This document shows positions 20,676-29,451 of a stretch of DNA of 64,000 bases, in pieces (within the stretch, counting starts at the first letter, position 1; every line of letters starts with the position of its first letter). Origin of the DNA: Actinomyces radicidentis (GTDB lineage Bacteria; Actinomycetota; Actinomycetes; Actinomycetales; Actinomycetaceae); assembly GCF_001553565.1 (NCBI RefSeq), contig NZ_CP014228.1, forward strand, positions 2,852,001 to 2,916,000, given 5' to 3'. A program made the translations under genes and the position numbers. Below the pieces are notes generated by a model. It searched no databases. It saw only the letters and a list, made by a program, of their open reading frames with translations, and was not told the origin of the DNA.

Positions 20676-22063
20676 ATCTCCTATGTCTGTCAAGTCGTCT
20701 TGAGCTGGGCCCGGGCTGCGGTGTTGAGGTGTCGGTAGATCTCACGGGCGAGGTATCGCTTGAGGCAGCGACGAATCTCGCGGAGGCTGCGTCCTTCGGC
20801 GGTGCGGCGCTCGACGTAGGCGCGGGTGCGGGGGTCCATGCGCATGCGGGTGACGATGGCCATGTGGAGGGCGCGGTTCAGGCGTCGGTCACCGCCGCGG
20901 TTGATGCGGTGCCGGACGGTGTTGCCCGAGGACGCGGGGATCGGGCTGACACCGGCGAGGCTGGCGAACGCGGCCTCGGATCTGATGCGACCCAGATGCG
21001 ACCAGGCGGTCAACGCGACGGCGGCGGTGACCGGCCCGATTCCGGGCTGGTCAAGGAGCGTGCCTGCAGGGCTCTGGCGGACGAGATCGGTGATCCGCTT
21101 GGTGATGTCCTTGAGTTCAGTGTCGAGTGCGGCGACGCGCTTGGCGAGACGGGTGGCTTCGCCTCGGGCTGTAGCGGTGGCGAGGTTTTCGTCGCGTGTT
21201 CTCCATGCCGCGATCGTGACGATCTGCGTCGCGGTGAGCGGGCGGCGGGCGTCGATTCCGAGGTCGACCACTCGCAGCAGCGCGGTGAGCGCGTTGATCG
21301 TCGCGGTGCGCTCGGTGCTCATGTGATCACGAGATGCCAGCAGCACCTTGACGGCGGCGCGGATACCGTCGTCAGCGCGCGGTTCGCGCAGCTGCGTGTC
21401 CTGGAGCGGGAGCGCTGCGGCGGCGATGCGGCGGGCGTCCAACGGGTCGGACTTGCCGATGCCGCGGTTCGCGCGGGCGTTCATGCGCGGGGCCTCGACG
21501 ACCGCGTATCCAGCATCCGATGCGGCGCGCGCCAGGCGTGCCCCGTAGGTTCCGGTGCCCTCGATCACCCAGAGCACGCCGGCGTCGCCGCCGGTGCGTC
21601 GTCCGCCCCAGGACACGGCTCGTGACAGACCCGCTGCGGTGGCGGGGAACTGGGCCTCATCGACGATCTCACCGGTGGGGCAGGCCAGGATCGAGATGGC
21701 GTGGTTGCGGGCGTGGGTATCCACGCCGATGACGAACGGGCGGGCATGCGCGACGATAGCCATGGCGATCGACGCTCCTCTCTTCAAACCGACAGGGTCA
21801 CGGTCGCTGAGCGGCCGGCACCGGTCCGGGAAGAGGTCACGTCGGGGCGAATCTGTGATGGGCCACGACCCCGCAGGGGTCGGGCAGTCTCCTGATGAGG
21901 CCACCGAGGTGGGCCGGACGGCGCCGGCCGCGCCGACCCGGGCGGACAATTCAACGGAAAGACACCGCAAGCGGGCCAATTGCTTCGAGAGTCACACCCC
22001 GGTCGACACGGCCGACATCCATCATGACCAGCCAGTCCCAGACCGGCCGATTCCAGACTCACA
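20676..22063 (-). mobile_element. IS110-family insertion sequence
   Basis: It is about 1.39 kb, inserted between the PTEAI and NGRLEH codons of the ISL3 transposase. As expected for IS110, no inverted repeats or long duplication are seen. Only a GA dinucleotide is shared at the edges, so ends are good to about two bases. About 300 bases upstream of the transposase (21764-22063) hold no gene. In this family that region carries the guide-RNA-bearing non-coding end. Confidence 0.85.
20690..21763 (-). CDS. IS110-family transposase
   Basis: This intact DEDD-type recombinase has 357 residues. The RuvC-like N-terminus shows FVIGVDTHARNHAIS (first Asp), VIEGTGTYG (Glu) and SDPLDARRIA (Asp). The C-terminal Tnp_20 domain carries LLDQPGIGPVTA and LAGVSPIPASSG with the candidate nucleophilic serine. 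ATG 21763 has GAGGAG upstream. It is the innermost and probably youngest layer of the nest. Confidence 0.94.
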   Translation of the reverse strand: MAIVAHARPFVIGVDTHARNHAISILACPTGEIVDEAQFPATAAGLSRAVSWGGRRTGGDAGVLWVIEGTGTYGARLARAASDAGYAVVEAPRMNARANRGIGKSDPLDARRIAAAALPLQDTQLREPRADDGIRAAVKVLLASRDHMSTERTATINALTALLRVVDLGIDARRPLTATQIVTIAAWRTRDENLATATARGEATRLAKRVAALDTELKDITKRITDLVRQSPAGTLLDQPGIGPVTAAVALTAWSHLGRIRSEAAFASLAGVSPIPASSGNTVRHRINRGGDRRLNRALHMAIVTRMRMDPRTRAYVERRTAEGRSLREIRRCLKRYLAREIYRHLNTAARAQLKTT

Positions 22064-23364
22064 GATCGCCTCCGTGGGACCGTTGCTGGTGCCGGGCCGG
22101 TCGAAGAACGCGAGCACGTCGATGGCCCGTTGCTTCAGTGTCCGGCCGAGCTTGCGCAGTTCGACAAGTCCGGCCGGGATACCGCTTGTGAGGGAGTCGA
22201 TGAGTTGCTGCATGACGAACTTCCCGAGTCCCCGGTCAGCTTCCCGGTAGGCGGTGACCATCCGCTGATAGATGCCCCAGGTCGCCTCGACCTCGACATG
22301 CTGCTCGTCGGCGAACAGCTCCTCGAGGCGGGTCTGCTGCTTCTCGGTGAGCAGCCCGGCTCCGGTGTGCAGGGTGCGGCGGGCCTTGTAGAGCGGATCC
22401 TCCTTCCTTCCGCGGCGCCCGAATGCGTCACGCTGGACGCGGCGGCGGCACTCGTCGAGCGCGTCGCCAGCCAATCTCACGACGTGGAACGGGTCCATCA
22501 CCGCGACCGCGTCGGGGAGTTCCTCGACGGCAGCGGTCTTGAACCCGGTGAACCCGTCCATCGCGACAACCTCGACACCATCGCGCCAGGCCTGGGCACG
22601 GGCGGCGAGCCAGGTCTTGAACACGCTCTTGGAACGCCCCTGGACCATGTCCAGCAACCGTGACGGTCCGGTCTTGTCCCGCACCGGGGTGAGGTCGATG
22701 ATCACGGTCACGTACTTGTCGCCGCGGCGGGTGTGGCGCCAGACGTGCTCGTCGACGCCGATCACCGCGACGCCGCACGGACCGGGCTGGGTCATCGATC
22801 AGTGCCCGCTTGCCCTGGGCGAGGACCGCGGTGTTCGCCGTGTGCCAGGACACCCCCAAGCCCGCGGCTACACGCGAGACCGTGAGATGGTCGACCACGA
22901 TGCCCTCCAGCGCCCACCGCATCCCGCGACGAGACAGCTTCGCTCGCGCGGGCGCCGCCGCGGTGAGGTCTTCGCGCCAGGAACGCCCGCAGCCGGAACA
23001 CTTGTATCGGCGGATCCGGACCAGCAGCGTCGTCGGGCGGTGTCCGAACGGCTCGTGCGCGAGCAACCGCGTATCAGTCCCGCGACAAAGCCCCTGGCTG
23101 CCACAACCCCGACACCACGGATCCGGCTCCGCAACCCGGCACTCGATCACCGCCCGGTCCGACTGGGGACACTGCCCCACCGCGACCAGACCAAGCTCGT
23201 CCAGTCGGCAGAACACGGTCAGATCAGGGGTCGCAAAGGTAGCGTGGAGCACGTCGAGGTCTTCCGGCAGATGGTCAGTGTGAGAACTTCCATCATCGGC
23301 AGACCTCGACCCTCACCCCCGCAACGACGCGCTCAACCACCTACCCCCTCAACTGCGAAGAGCC

Positions 23365-23372
23365 ACTTTCCC
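23365..23372. repeat. ISL3 target duplication, right copy
   Basis: ACTTTCCC here matches 20540-20547. Confidence 0.9.
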
Positions 23373-24136
23373 TCTGATGAGTCGATGCGGATCAGTCACG
23401 AGGCGATCTACCAGGCGCTGTTCATCCAGGGACGCGGTGCTCTGGAGCGCGAGATGACCGCGTGCCTGCGCACGGGGCGGGCGCTTCGCAAGCCTCGCCA
23501 GCGACGACGCAGCAAGCCCCAGGGGCACGTCACTGCCGACACTCTCATCGCTCAGCGTCCCCAGGAGGCCTCGGACCGCAGCGTCGTCGGGCACTGGGAG
23601 GGAGACCTGATCATCGGCACGGGCCGGTCCGCCGTCGCGACGCTGGTCGAGCGCGTCAGCCGCATGACGATCCTCGTCCACCTGCCGCGTACCGAGCGCG
23701 AGGACCTCCATCAGGAGCCCGGGCGGGTGAGGTCCCGCCCCTCCGGCTACAGCGCCGACGCGGTCGCCACGGCCCTGGAGGAGGCACTCAGCCACCTCCC
23801 ACTGGAAATGCGCAAGACCATCACCTGGGACCGGGGAGGGCAGATGGCCGCCCACGCCGCCCTCACCGCCGCCACCGGCACCAAGATCTACTTCGCCGAC
23901 CCCCACAGCCCGTGGCAGCGTCCCAGCAACGAGAACACCAACGGACTCCTGCGCCAGTACTTCCCCAAGGGCACGGACCTATCACGATGGAGCGCCCAGG
24001 ACCTCCAGGCCGTCGCCCACACCCTGAATGACAGGCCCCGAAAGATCCTGGGCTGGAAGAACCCCAACGAGGTCTTCAACCATCACCTACACTCCCTCCA
24101 ACACACACGTGTTGCGACCACCGCTTGAATCCGCCC

Positions 24137-24478
24137 ACTACCGATCCATCCGCTACAGACAGTCGCTCGCCGACTGCCAGGCCGTGGCGTCGGTGGGGCC
24201 CCGAGGGCGACTCCTACGACAACGCCCTGGCTGAGGCCCTGAACTCGTTGTACAAGGCCGAGCTCATCCGGAACAAGGGGCCCTGGACGTCCATCGACGA
24301 CGTCGAGCTGGCGACCGCCGAGTGGGTCCACTGGTACAACACTGTGCGGCCTCACTCCGCGATCGGGATGCTCACCCCCGTCGAGCACGAGCACACCCAC
24401 CACACCGCAACCGGAGCCGAGGCCACAGCCCTTGAGGTCGTCGACCGACCCCTACCCCAGACCACCACAACCAGATAA
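24137..24478 (+). pseudogene. IS3-family transposase, C-terminal remnant (right)
   Basis: This is a different IS3 from the left remnant. It also starts at the HY/QY codons (YRSIRYRQSLADCQAVASVG). One extra base near 24200 shifts the frame before GDSYDNALAEALNSLYKAEL. It ends through WVHWYNTVRPHSAIGM. It lies in inverse orientation to the left remnant. Confidence 0.85.
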
Positions 24479-24541
24479 ACGAGCCTCCACAAAACCCGGG
24501 GCTTGACAGGCTCCCCACAGCTGCGGTAGCGATCGTGCTTC

Positions 24542-24952
24542 GTGGCGCGCACCCGGCTGGGCACACTGGCACTGGACGACAGGATGACGCTGCGCGAATG
24601 GTCCTCACCCGCCCGGGCTCGGATCGATGAGACCGATCCGCTCCTGCTCGGGACCATCACCGTCGAGCTAAGCCCGACGGGGGCCGGTAGCCGCCCGACC
24701 TGGCGGCAGGGCTATGGCGCCCGAGGCCTTCCCGCCGTGCTGGCACTAGCCCTCGGGCCGTTCGCGGCCCGGGGCTACCGGGTGGCGCTGGGGCGCATCG
24801 CATCCTGTACTGACCGGCCAGGCCGTGGCGGACTCAGCCGTGGCGGGCCACCAGGCCGGCGCGTTGCACCAGGTCGGCCTGCAGGGGTAACCGCGCCCAG
24901 GAGACCAGCCGCTGCGGCCACGGGCGCCTGCGCCACCGCCAGGCCATCGTGA
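24542..24952 (+). pseudogene. Possible SRPBCC-family fragment
   Basis: The frame gives TRLGTLALDDRMTLREWSSP and LALGPFAARGYRVALGRIA, resembling the C-terminal half of polyketide-cyclase/SRPBCC proteins. An in-frame TAG stands just upstream, and the IS3 end is only 40 bases away, so the 5' part was probably removed by the element. The last third overlaps the opposite-strand DoxX gene and is unlikely to be original coding sequence. The family call is tentative. Confidence 0.35.
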
Positions 24953-25211
24953 GATTGCCGGGGAAGACGCCGATGAACAGGGCCTGGGCCGCCCGGCCGC
25001 CGGCCCGGCGGGTGGCGGGCACCGCCAGCAAGGTTCCGATGGCCAGCTCCGCCATTCCCGAGCCGAACGTCCACTGCCGTGCAATCCCGGGCAAGCAGCG
25101 AGGGATCAGCGCATCGAAAGGCTCAGGCCTAGCAAAATGCAACGCGCCCATGCCCAGACAGAGACCTGCCAAGCCCCAGGCATTGCGATGTGCTTCATCG
25201 AGAGATGTCAT
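24834..25211 (-). CDS. DoxX-like small membrane protein
   Basis: This 125-residue protein probably has four membrane segments. The sequence LAGLCLGMGALHFARPEPFD followed by LIPRCLPGIARQWTFGSGMA and AELAIGTLLAVPATRRAGG matches the DoxX / DUF4281-like pattern, with the conserved H-F-x-x-P-x-x-F-D near the first helix. Function in this family is poorly defined (redox or quinone-linked). It diverges from the FAD oxidoreductase gene and is likely part of the same stress block. Start ATG 25211. Confidence 0.7.
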   Translation of the reverse strand: MTSLDEAHRNAWGLAGLCLGMGALHFARPEPFDALIPRCLPGIARQWTFGSGMAELAIGTLLAVPATRRAGGRAAQALFIGVFPGNLTMAWRWRRRPWPQRLVSWARLPLQADLVQRAGLVARHG

Positions 25212-25566
25212 GGTTTTCTTTTACGTCAATAGGCCAGTGGAATGCAAGAGCCAGGGGGGCTGGACGGCGATAGGGAGCACTTCAACGAGATGGAGATGGC
25301 TCGGACGAGCCAGAGATCCAGGCAGCGCATGGTTCCATGCCTGGACTTTCCCTGAACCGGCCCCAGTCGCCGAACGCTGTCCCGAGAGCCCATTCAGCGC
25401 ACGCATCACGCGCATGTCATGCTCTTCATCCGCTGGTGGCGGACAGTCTTTTCGCACCACGTCTGGGACTCGGGCATGAAGCTAGGTTTGCCTCGGGTCC
25501 CCATCGAGGGATGTCACCATCCGTAGCGCCTGAGACATACGAACCCCGGAACGAGGAGGACACCCG
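25212..25566. other. Divergent intergenic region DoxX / FAD oxidoreductase
   Basis: These 355 bases hold no convincing ORF. They must carry both divergent promoters. GAACGAGGAGGACACCC is a strong ribosome site directly before ATG 25567. I saw no clear operator or long repeat. Confidence 0.5.
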
Positions 25567-26832
25567 ATGAGCCATCATGACGTGATCGTGGTGGGAGCGG
25601 GCCTGGCTGGCCTGGCCTGTGCCGCCGCCCTGAAGGATGCAGGCTTCAAGACCGTGGTGCTGGAAGCCACGGACCGCGTTGGCGGACGGGCCACCAGCGA
25701 CGAGGTGGACGGCTTCATACTGGAGCGCGGCTTCCAGGTGCTCAACCCCGCTTATCCCCATCTGCGCGCCACCGGGGTGCTGGCGGGCCTGGACCTCCAG
25801 CCCTTCCCCCGCGCCATCCGGGTGCGGCGCGGTGGGCAGATCGACGAGCTGGTCGACCCGACGCGCCACCCCCGGTCTGTCGCCCAGGACCTGCGCAGCG
25901 GGCTGGTCTCTCCTCGTGATCTGGCGGCGGCACGCCTCGCCCTGCAACTGACCAGCGCCGATCGTCGCCGGGGGGATGCCTTCGACGCCGCCGGTTTCCG
26001 GGGCCCGCTGCGCCGCCACGTCGTGGACCCCTTCCTCGCGGGGGTGGTGTGCGAGGCAGAGGGCTCCACCTCGCTGCGCTTTACCGCTTGGCTGGCGTCG
26101 ATGTTCCTGCGGGGTACCCCCGGCCTTCCCAAGGGCGGTATGCGACGCCTGCCCGAGGTCTTGGCCGACGGGCTCGACGTGCGCCTCGATCATCGCGTGA
26201 CAGCGGTGGACACCGTGGCGTCAGGGGTCTCGACCCCCCACGGTGATTTCACCGGGCGGGCGCTGGTCCTGGCGGCCGGTCCGATCGGCGCGGCCTGTCT
26301 GGTCGGCGAGCAGCCTCCAGTGACGCACCCGACCACCACGTGGTGGTTCGCCACGGACCGGGCCCCCAGTCACAGCGGCGCCATTCACGTCGACGGCGAG
26401 TCCTCCGGTCCGGTGATCACCACCGCGGTGGTGAGCCACGCCGCACCGGACCACGCACCTGCCGGCCAGCACCTCGTCACGGCACTGACCCTTGCCGAGG
26501 GTGACGTGACCGATGGTGATCGGGCCGGTGGCCAGGCGGCCGATCGCGGTGTTGACGAGCAGCAGGTGCTCGCACACCTGGGGCACATCTATGGCGCGGA
26601 CACCGATGGGTGGCGCACCCTTGCAGCGCACCGGATTCCCCAAACGTTGCCCGCCGTCGTCCCGGGACAGTTCGCCCACGGCCGCATCGGGTATCGAGAC
26701 GAGGCGGTGCTGTGCGGTGACCAATTCGGAAATGCCTCCATCGACGGGGCGGTCGCCTCCGGGCAAGCGGCCGCCAGCGAGGTCATCCGTCGCCTTCGCA
26801 CCCAGATGCCTGAGGGGAGGACCGCGCGGTGA
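25567..26832 (+). CDS. FAD-dependent amine-oxidase-like oxidoreductase
   Basis: This 421-residue flavoprotein has an N-terminal dinucleotide-binding motif VIVVGAGLAGLACAAALKD, then the FAD-ribose Glu in VLEATDRVGGRATS. The C-terminal FAD-contact segment is LCGDQFGNASIDGAVASGQA. The fold is that of phytoene-desaturase and protoporphyrinogen-oxidase relatives. The electron acceptor and substrate are unknown. It overlaps the photolyase start (GTGA), so the two are translationally coupled. A link to light or oxidative stress is inferred from that partner. Confidence 0.9.
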   Translation: MSHHDVIVVGAGLAGLACAAALKDAGFKTVVLEATDRVGGRATSDEVDGFILERGFQVLNPAYPHLRATGVLAGLDLQPFPRAIRVRRGGQIDELVDPTRHPRSVAQDLRSGLVSPRDLAAARLALQLTSADRRRGDAFDAAGFRGPLRRHVVDPFLAGVVCEAEGSTSLRFTAWLASMFLRGTPGLPKGGMRRLPEVLADGLDVRLDHRVTAVDTVASGVSTPHGDFTGRALVLAAGPIGAACLVGEQPPVTHPTTTWWFATDRAPSHSGAIHVDGESSGPVITTAVVSHAAPDHAPAGQHLVTALTLAEGDVTDGDRAGGQAADRGVDEQQVLAHLGHIYGADTDGWRTLAAHRIPQTLPAVVPGQFAHGRIGYRDEAVLCGDQFGNASIDGAVASGQAAASEVIRRLRTQMPEGRTAR

Positions 26833-28229
26833 CGACCCTGCTGTGGCTGCGCGACGACCTCAGGGTCCACGACCACCCGGCACTCAATGCTGCACTGCAG
26901 GACGACGGGGTCGTGGTGGCCCTGTGGATCCGCGAATGCAGCCCGCCCGAGCCCGAGGGCGAGGCGCGAGGACCGCGCCCGCTGGGAGCAGCGAGCCGCT
27001 GGTGGTACCACCAGAGTCTTGTGTCGCTCTCGCAGTCCTTGGCCGAACTGGGCATCCCCTTGCTCTTCGCCCAGGGTGACGCGCGCCAGATCCTGCCCGA
27101 CCTCGCGCAACGCTTGGGAGCAGGCACCGTCAGGTGGACTCGCCGGTACGCCCAGCCGGCCCGCGCGCTGGACGCCGAGGTGAAGGCGGGGTTGCTGGCG
27201 GCTGGTCTGGCGGCGCACAGCCACCCCGGCAGCCTGCTGGTGGAACCTTGGACGCTCTCCACCACCACCGGTGGGCACTACACGGTCTTCACCCCCTTCC
27301 ACCGCCGGGCCTCGGAGCTCGACGTGGGCGCCTGCCTGCCCGCCCCGGACACCCCGCCGCAGGACGCAGACAGCGCGATAGCGCTGCCCGACGACCTGGG
27401 TGAGGCCGTCACCCGCCAGGTCGACGACCTGGAGCTGCTCGACGACCACCCGCAGTGGTGGCGGGACACGGTCACACAGCACTGGTCCCCCGGAGAGGAC
27501 GAGGCGCTGGCCCGCCTCGACGCGATCGAGCAATGGCTACCGGGCTACCACACCTCACATGACTTGCCCGCGGACTACAACTCCACCAGCCGCCTGTCGC
27601 CCCACCTGCGTACCGGGGAGGTCTCGCCGAGGCAACTGCTCGAGGCAACCAACCGGGTTGACGTCCCGGCGGCCGACCGTCAGGCCTGGCTGCGGCAGCT
27701 CTACTGGCGTGAGTTCTGCTGGCACCTGACCTTTCACCTCGACGACCTCTCGACCCGCCCGATGCGGCCCCAGTTCGAGGCCTTTCCCTACGAACCGGAC
27801 GAGGAGCTCCTGCGGGCCTGGCAGCAGGGACGCACGGGATACGGCCTGGTGGATGCAGGCATGATGCAGCTGTGGCAGACGGGTTGGATGCACAACCGGG
27901 TGCGCATGGTCACCGCCTCATTGCTCACCAAGAACCTGCTGCAGCCATGGTGGCTGGGGGAGCAGTGGTTCTGGGACACCCTGGTGGACGCCGACGAGGC
28001 CAGCAATCCGGTCTCCTGGCAGTGGGTGGCCGGCTGTGGCGCCGACGCGGCGCCCTATTTCCGGGTCTTCAACCCCGAGCTCCAACGGCTCCGCTTCGAT
28101 CCGGATGGCGCCTACGCCACCCGGTGGCTCCGCGATGCAAGGCCCGGGTCGCTGGCACCCGTCGTCGATCTGAAGCAGTCCCGGCAGGAGGCCCTGGAGG
28201 CCTACGAGGCGGTCCGTCAGGGGCGGTGA
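26829..28229 (+). CDS. phrB: Deoxyribodipyrimidine photolyase
   Basis: This class I cyclobutane-pyrimidine-dimer photolyase repairs UV lesions with blue light. The N-terminal antenna domain starts LLWLRDDLRVHDHPAL. The FAD domain has YNSTSRLSPHLRTGEVSPRQ, LYWREFCWHLTFHLDD, QTGWMHNRVRMVTASLLTKN, WFWDTLVDADEASN and GCGADAAPYFRVFNP. At 466 residues it is full length. It starts at GTG 26829, inside the stop of the preceding gene. CPD rather than (6-4) specificity is likely from overall similarity, not proven. Confidence 0.94.
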   Translation: MTTLLWLRDDLRVHDHPALNAALQDDGVVVALWIRECSPPEPEGEARGPRPLGAASRWWYHQSLVSLSQSLAELGIPLLFAQGDARQILPDLAQRLGAGTVRWTRRYAQPARALDAEVKAGLLAAGLAAHSHPGSLLVEPWTLSTTTGGHYTVFTPFHRRASELDVGACLPAPDTPPQDADSAIALPDDLGEAVTRQVDDLELLDDHPQWWRDTVTQHWSPGEDEALARLDAIEQWLPGYHTSHDLPADYNSTSRLSPHLRTGEVSPRQLLEATNRVDVPAADRQAWLRQLYWREFCWHLTFHLDDLSTRPMRPQFEAFPYEPDEELLRAWQQGRTGYGLVDAGMMQLWQTGWMHNRVRMVTASLLTKNLLQPWWLGEQWFWDTLVDADEASNPVSWQWVAGCGADAAPYFRVFNPELQRLRFDPDGAYATRWLRDARPGSLAPVVDLKQSRQEALEAYEAVRQGR

Positions 28230-28397
28230 GGGGCCGACGGGGCCGTCATGACGGGTGACGCCGGGCCGCAAGGTGACCATTCGGTGGCCGCCACTTCCGC
28301 CGACGGCAGATTCACTGTCCGGCATGGGCGGTGACCTGTTGGATTGTGACGACGAGGTGCCGCGACGGTCGGCACCGACGAGGACCAGGAGACCGAC

Positions 28398-28874
28398 ATG
28401 ACGCAGCACAGCGCAGACCAGCAGAAGATTCATGAACTGATCAAGGACATCCGTTTCGCCATGATGGCCACCTCCGAGAATGGACGTGTGGTCAGCCGCC
28501 CGATGACCCCATTGCTGATCGAGGACGACCTCACGCTCCTGTTCATCACCCAGCGCAGCACCGATGTTGCCCAGCAGGCCGACGGTCAGAGTGTCAACCT
28601 GACCTTCGTGGACTCTGGCACCTTTGTTTCGATCACCGGCACCGGTGAACTTCGCGACGACGTGGAGCTGAAGAAGCAGCTGTGGAACGTGGCCACCACC
28701 GCCCACACCGAGGGTGGTCCTGAGGACCCGGAGAACGTGGTGCTCGCCGTGTTGCCGGACAGCGCCAGCTACTGGGAGTCTGACGCAGCACCCGTGGCGG
28801 TCTTCTCGATGCTGAAGGCCGCCGTCACCGACGAGAAGGCGCACTCTGGCGGGCACGGCACCGTCGATCTGTGA
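28398..28874 (+). CDS. Pyridoxamine-5'-phosphate-oxidase-like general stress protein
   Basis: This 158-residue split-barrel flavin-binding protein belongs to the general stress protein 26 group. FAMMATSENGRVVSRPMTP, LLFITQRSTDVAQQ and VSITGTGELRDD follow the family pattern. It probably binds FMN or F420. The reaction is unknown. An ATG with the upstream stretch ACCAGGAGACCGAC decides the start at 28398. It is likely in the same stress block as the photolyase, 168 bases downstream. Confidence 0.85.
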   Translation: MTQHSADQQKIHELIKDIRFAMMATSENGRVVSRPMTPLLIEDDLTLLFITQRSTDVAQQADGQSVNLTFVDSGTFVSITGTGELRDDVELKKQLWNVATTAHTEGGPEDPENVVLAVLPDSASYWESDAAPVAVFSMLKAAVTDEKAHSGGHGTVDL

Positions 28875-28878
28875 CGAC

Positions 28879-29403
28879 TTGATGACCGTGTGCCACGATG
28901 ATCTGCCCGACGCGACGCCTCCCCGGCCGCCTACCACCCCCGACGGTCACTACATCATCGTCAACGGGCGCAGATGGAGGACAAGTGACCCGTCCATTCC
29001 GGACGCGTTGCGCGCAGAACTCGTCGCGGAACTGATGCGAGCCCGCCGGGAAGTACGCACCCGCGGTGACGCCGCACGGCCCTGCGTCCACGACGCGAAG
29101 GTGGCCCTCGGAGAGCGGGGGGACCCGTGGTGGGAGCCCGCTCCCAAGGGGCGTCGGGCCCGCCTGGCCTCCACTATGCGCACCCTGCTGCGGCATCGCG
29201 AAGGCAGCACCATCTGTCCCAGTGACGCGGCCCGCGTCGTGGGCGGCCAGGACTGGCGCGGACTGATGGACATCGCGCGGGAGGTGGCGAGCGAACTCGC
29301 CGACCGCGGGGAGGCCAGGGTGCAGCAAAAGGGTGTCGACGTGGACCTGGCCACCGTGCGCGGACCGATCAGACTGGCAGCAGGGCCCTCCCTTGGCCGT
29401 TGA
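28879..29403 (+). CDS. DUF3253-containing protein
   Basis: This 174-residue protein has two parts. The N-terminal half has IVNGRRWRTSDPSIPDALRA and VHDAKVALGERGDPWWEP, a short domain seen in many DUF3253 proteins. The C-terminal half, STMRTLLRHREGSTICPSDA followed by WRGLMDIAREVASELADRG and ARGPIRL-like VRGPIRL, is DUF3253, a winged-helix-like fold. Function is not established. It starts four bases after the stress protein stop, so it is probably co-transcribed. Confidence 0.85.
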   Translation: MMTVCHDDLPDATPPRPPTTPDGHYIIVNGRRWRTSDPSIPDALRAELVAELMRARREVRTRGDAARPCVHDAKVALGERGDPWWEPAPKGRRARLASTMRTLLRHREGSTICPSDAARVVGGQDWRGLMDIAREVASELADRGEARVQQKGVDVDLATVRGPIRLAAGPSLGR

Positions 29404-29451
29404 GTTCGCGCGGGCACGTCCGGGACCCCGCCTGAGGGGTTGTCGGCTTCG

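Larger units (their letters stand above)
20560..23252 (-). pseudogene. ISL3 transposase, frameshifted and split by IS110
   Basis: The N-terminus (from GTG 23252) has the zinc-ribbon cysteines (CRVAEPDPWCRGCGSQGLC, then YKCSGCGRSW). Around 22790 the frame shifts after LIDDPA. The catalytic part continues in another frame: VIGVDEHVWRHTRRGDKY, EVVAMDGFTGFKTA, DPFHVVRLAGDALD and FFDRPGTSNGPTEAI. IS110 then interrupts. The last residues NGRLEHLRGSALGFRNLTNY lie at 20674-20560. Two independent lesions make this copy inactive. Confidence 0.9.
20548..23364 (-). mobile_element. ISL3-family element carrying IS110
   Basis: The ends are 28-bp inverted repeats beginning GGCTCTTCG and closing AGGGGGTAGGTGG, with four mismatches. 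ACTTTCCC flanks both sides. It contains a frameshifted ISL3 transposase that is also split by IS110. Without IS110 it is about 1.43 kb. Confidence 0.92.
19891..24128 (+). pseudogene. IS30 transposase, split by ISL3
   Basis: The 5' part (19891-20547) holds the IS30 helix-turn-helix region: YLSLDEREEIAVLHAKGEGV, then ARAIGRSAATVSRELRRN, ending WSPEQISNRLKVDFP. The 3' part (23373-24128) continues DESMRISHEAIYQALFIQG and the DDE core with HWEGDLIIG, ITWDRGGQMA and PWQRPSNENTNGLLRQYFPKG. Removing the insert and one 8-bp repeat joins KVDFP to SDESMR in frame. GTG 19891 has GGAGG upstream. Both halves otherwise look intact. Confidence 0.9.
19841..24136 (+). mobile_element. IS30-family element interrupted by ISL3
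   Basis: Matching ends GGGCGGATTCAAG[G/C]GGTGGTCGC flank it in inverted orientation, and this resembles known IS30 ends. Without the 2.8-kb ISL3 insertion it would be about 1.5 kb. The boundary positions could shift by a few bases. Confidence 0.8.
19511..24502. mobile_element. Four-layer nest of insertion sequences
   Basis: The outer ends are similar IS3-type inverted repeats: GCCCCGGGTTTGTTAGAGGC at the left, and GCCCCGGGTTTTGTGGAGGC as the complement of the right end. Inside lies IS30, inside that an ISL3 element, and inside that IS110. No duplication flanks the outer ends. The two outer IS3 pieces point away from each other, so the outermost layer is a chimera of two IS3 elements. Confidence 0.85.

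Noticed and set aside
22539-23364. Long N-terminal extension of the plus-strand frame that ends at 24128
   Set aside because: This part lies across the ISL3 element in antisense. Only the part from 23373 is IS30 transposase.
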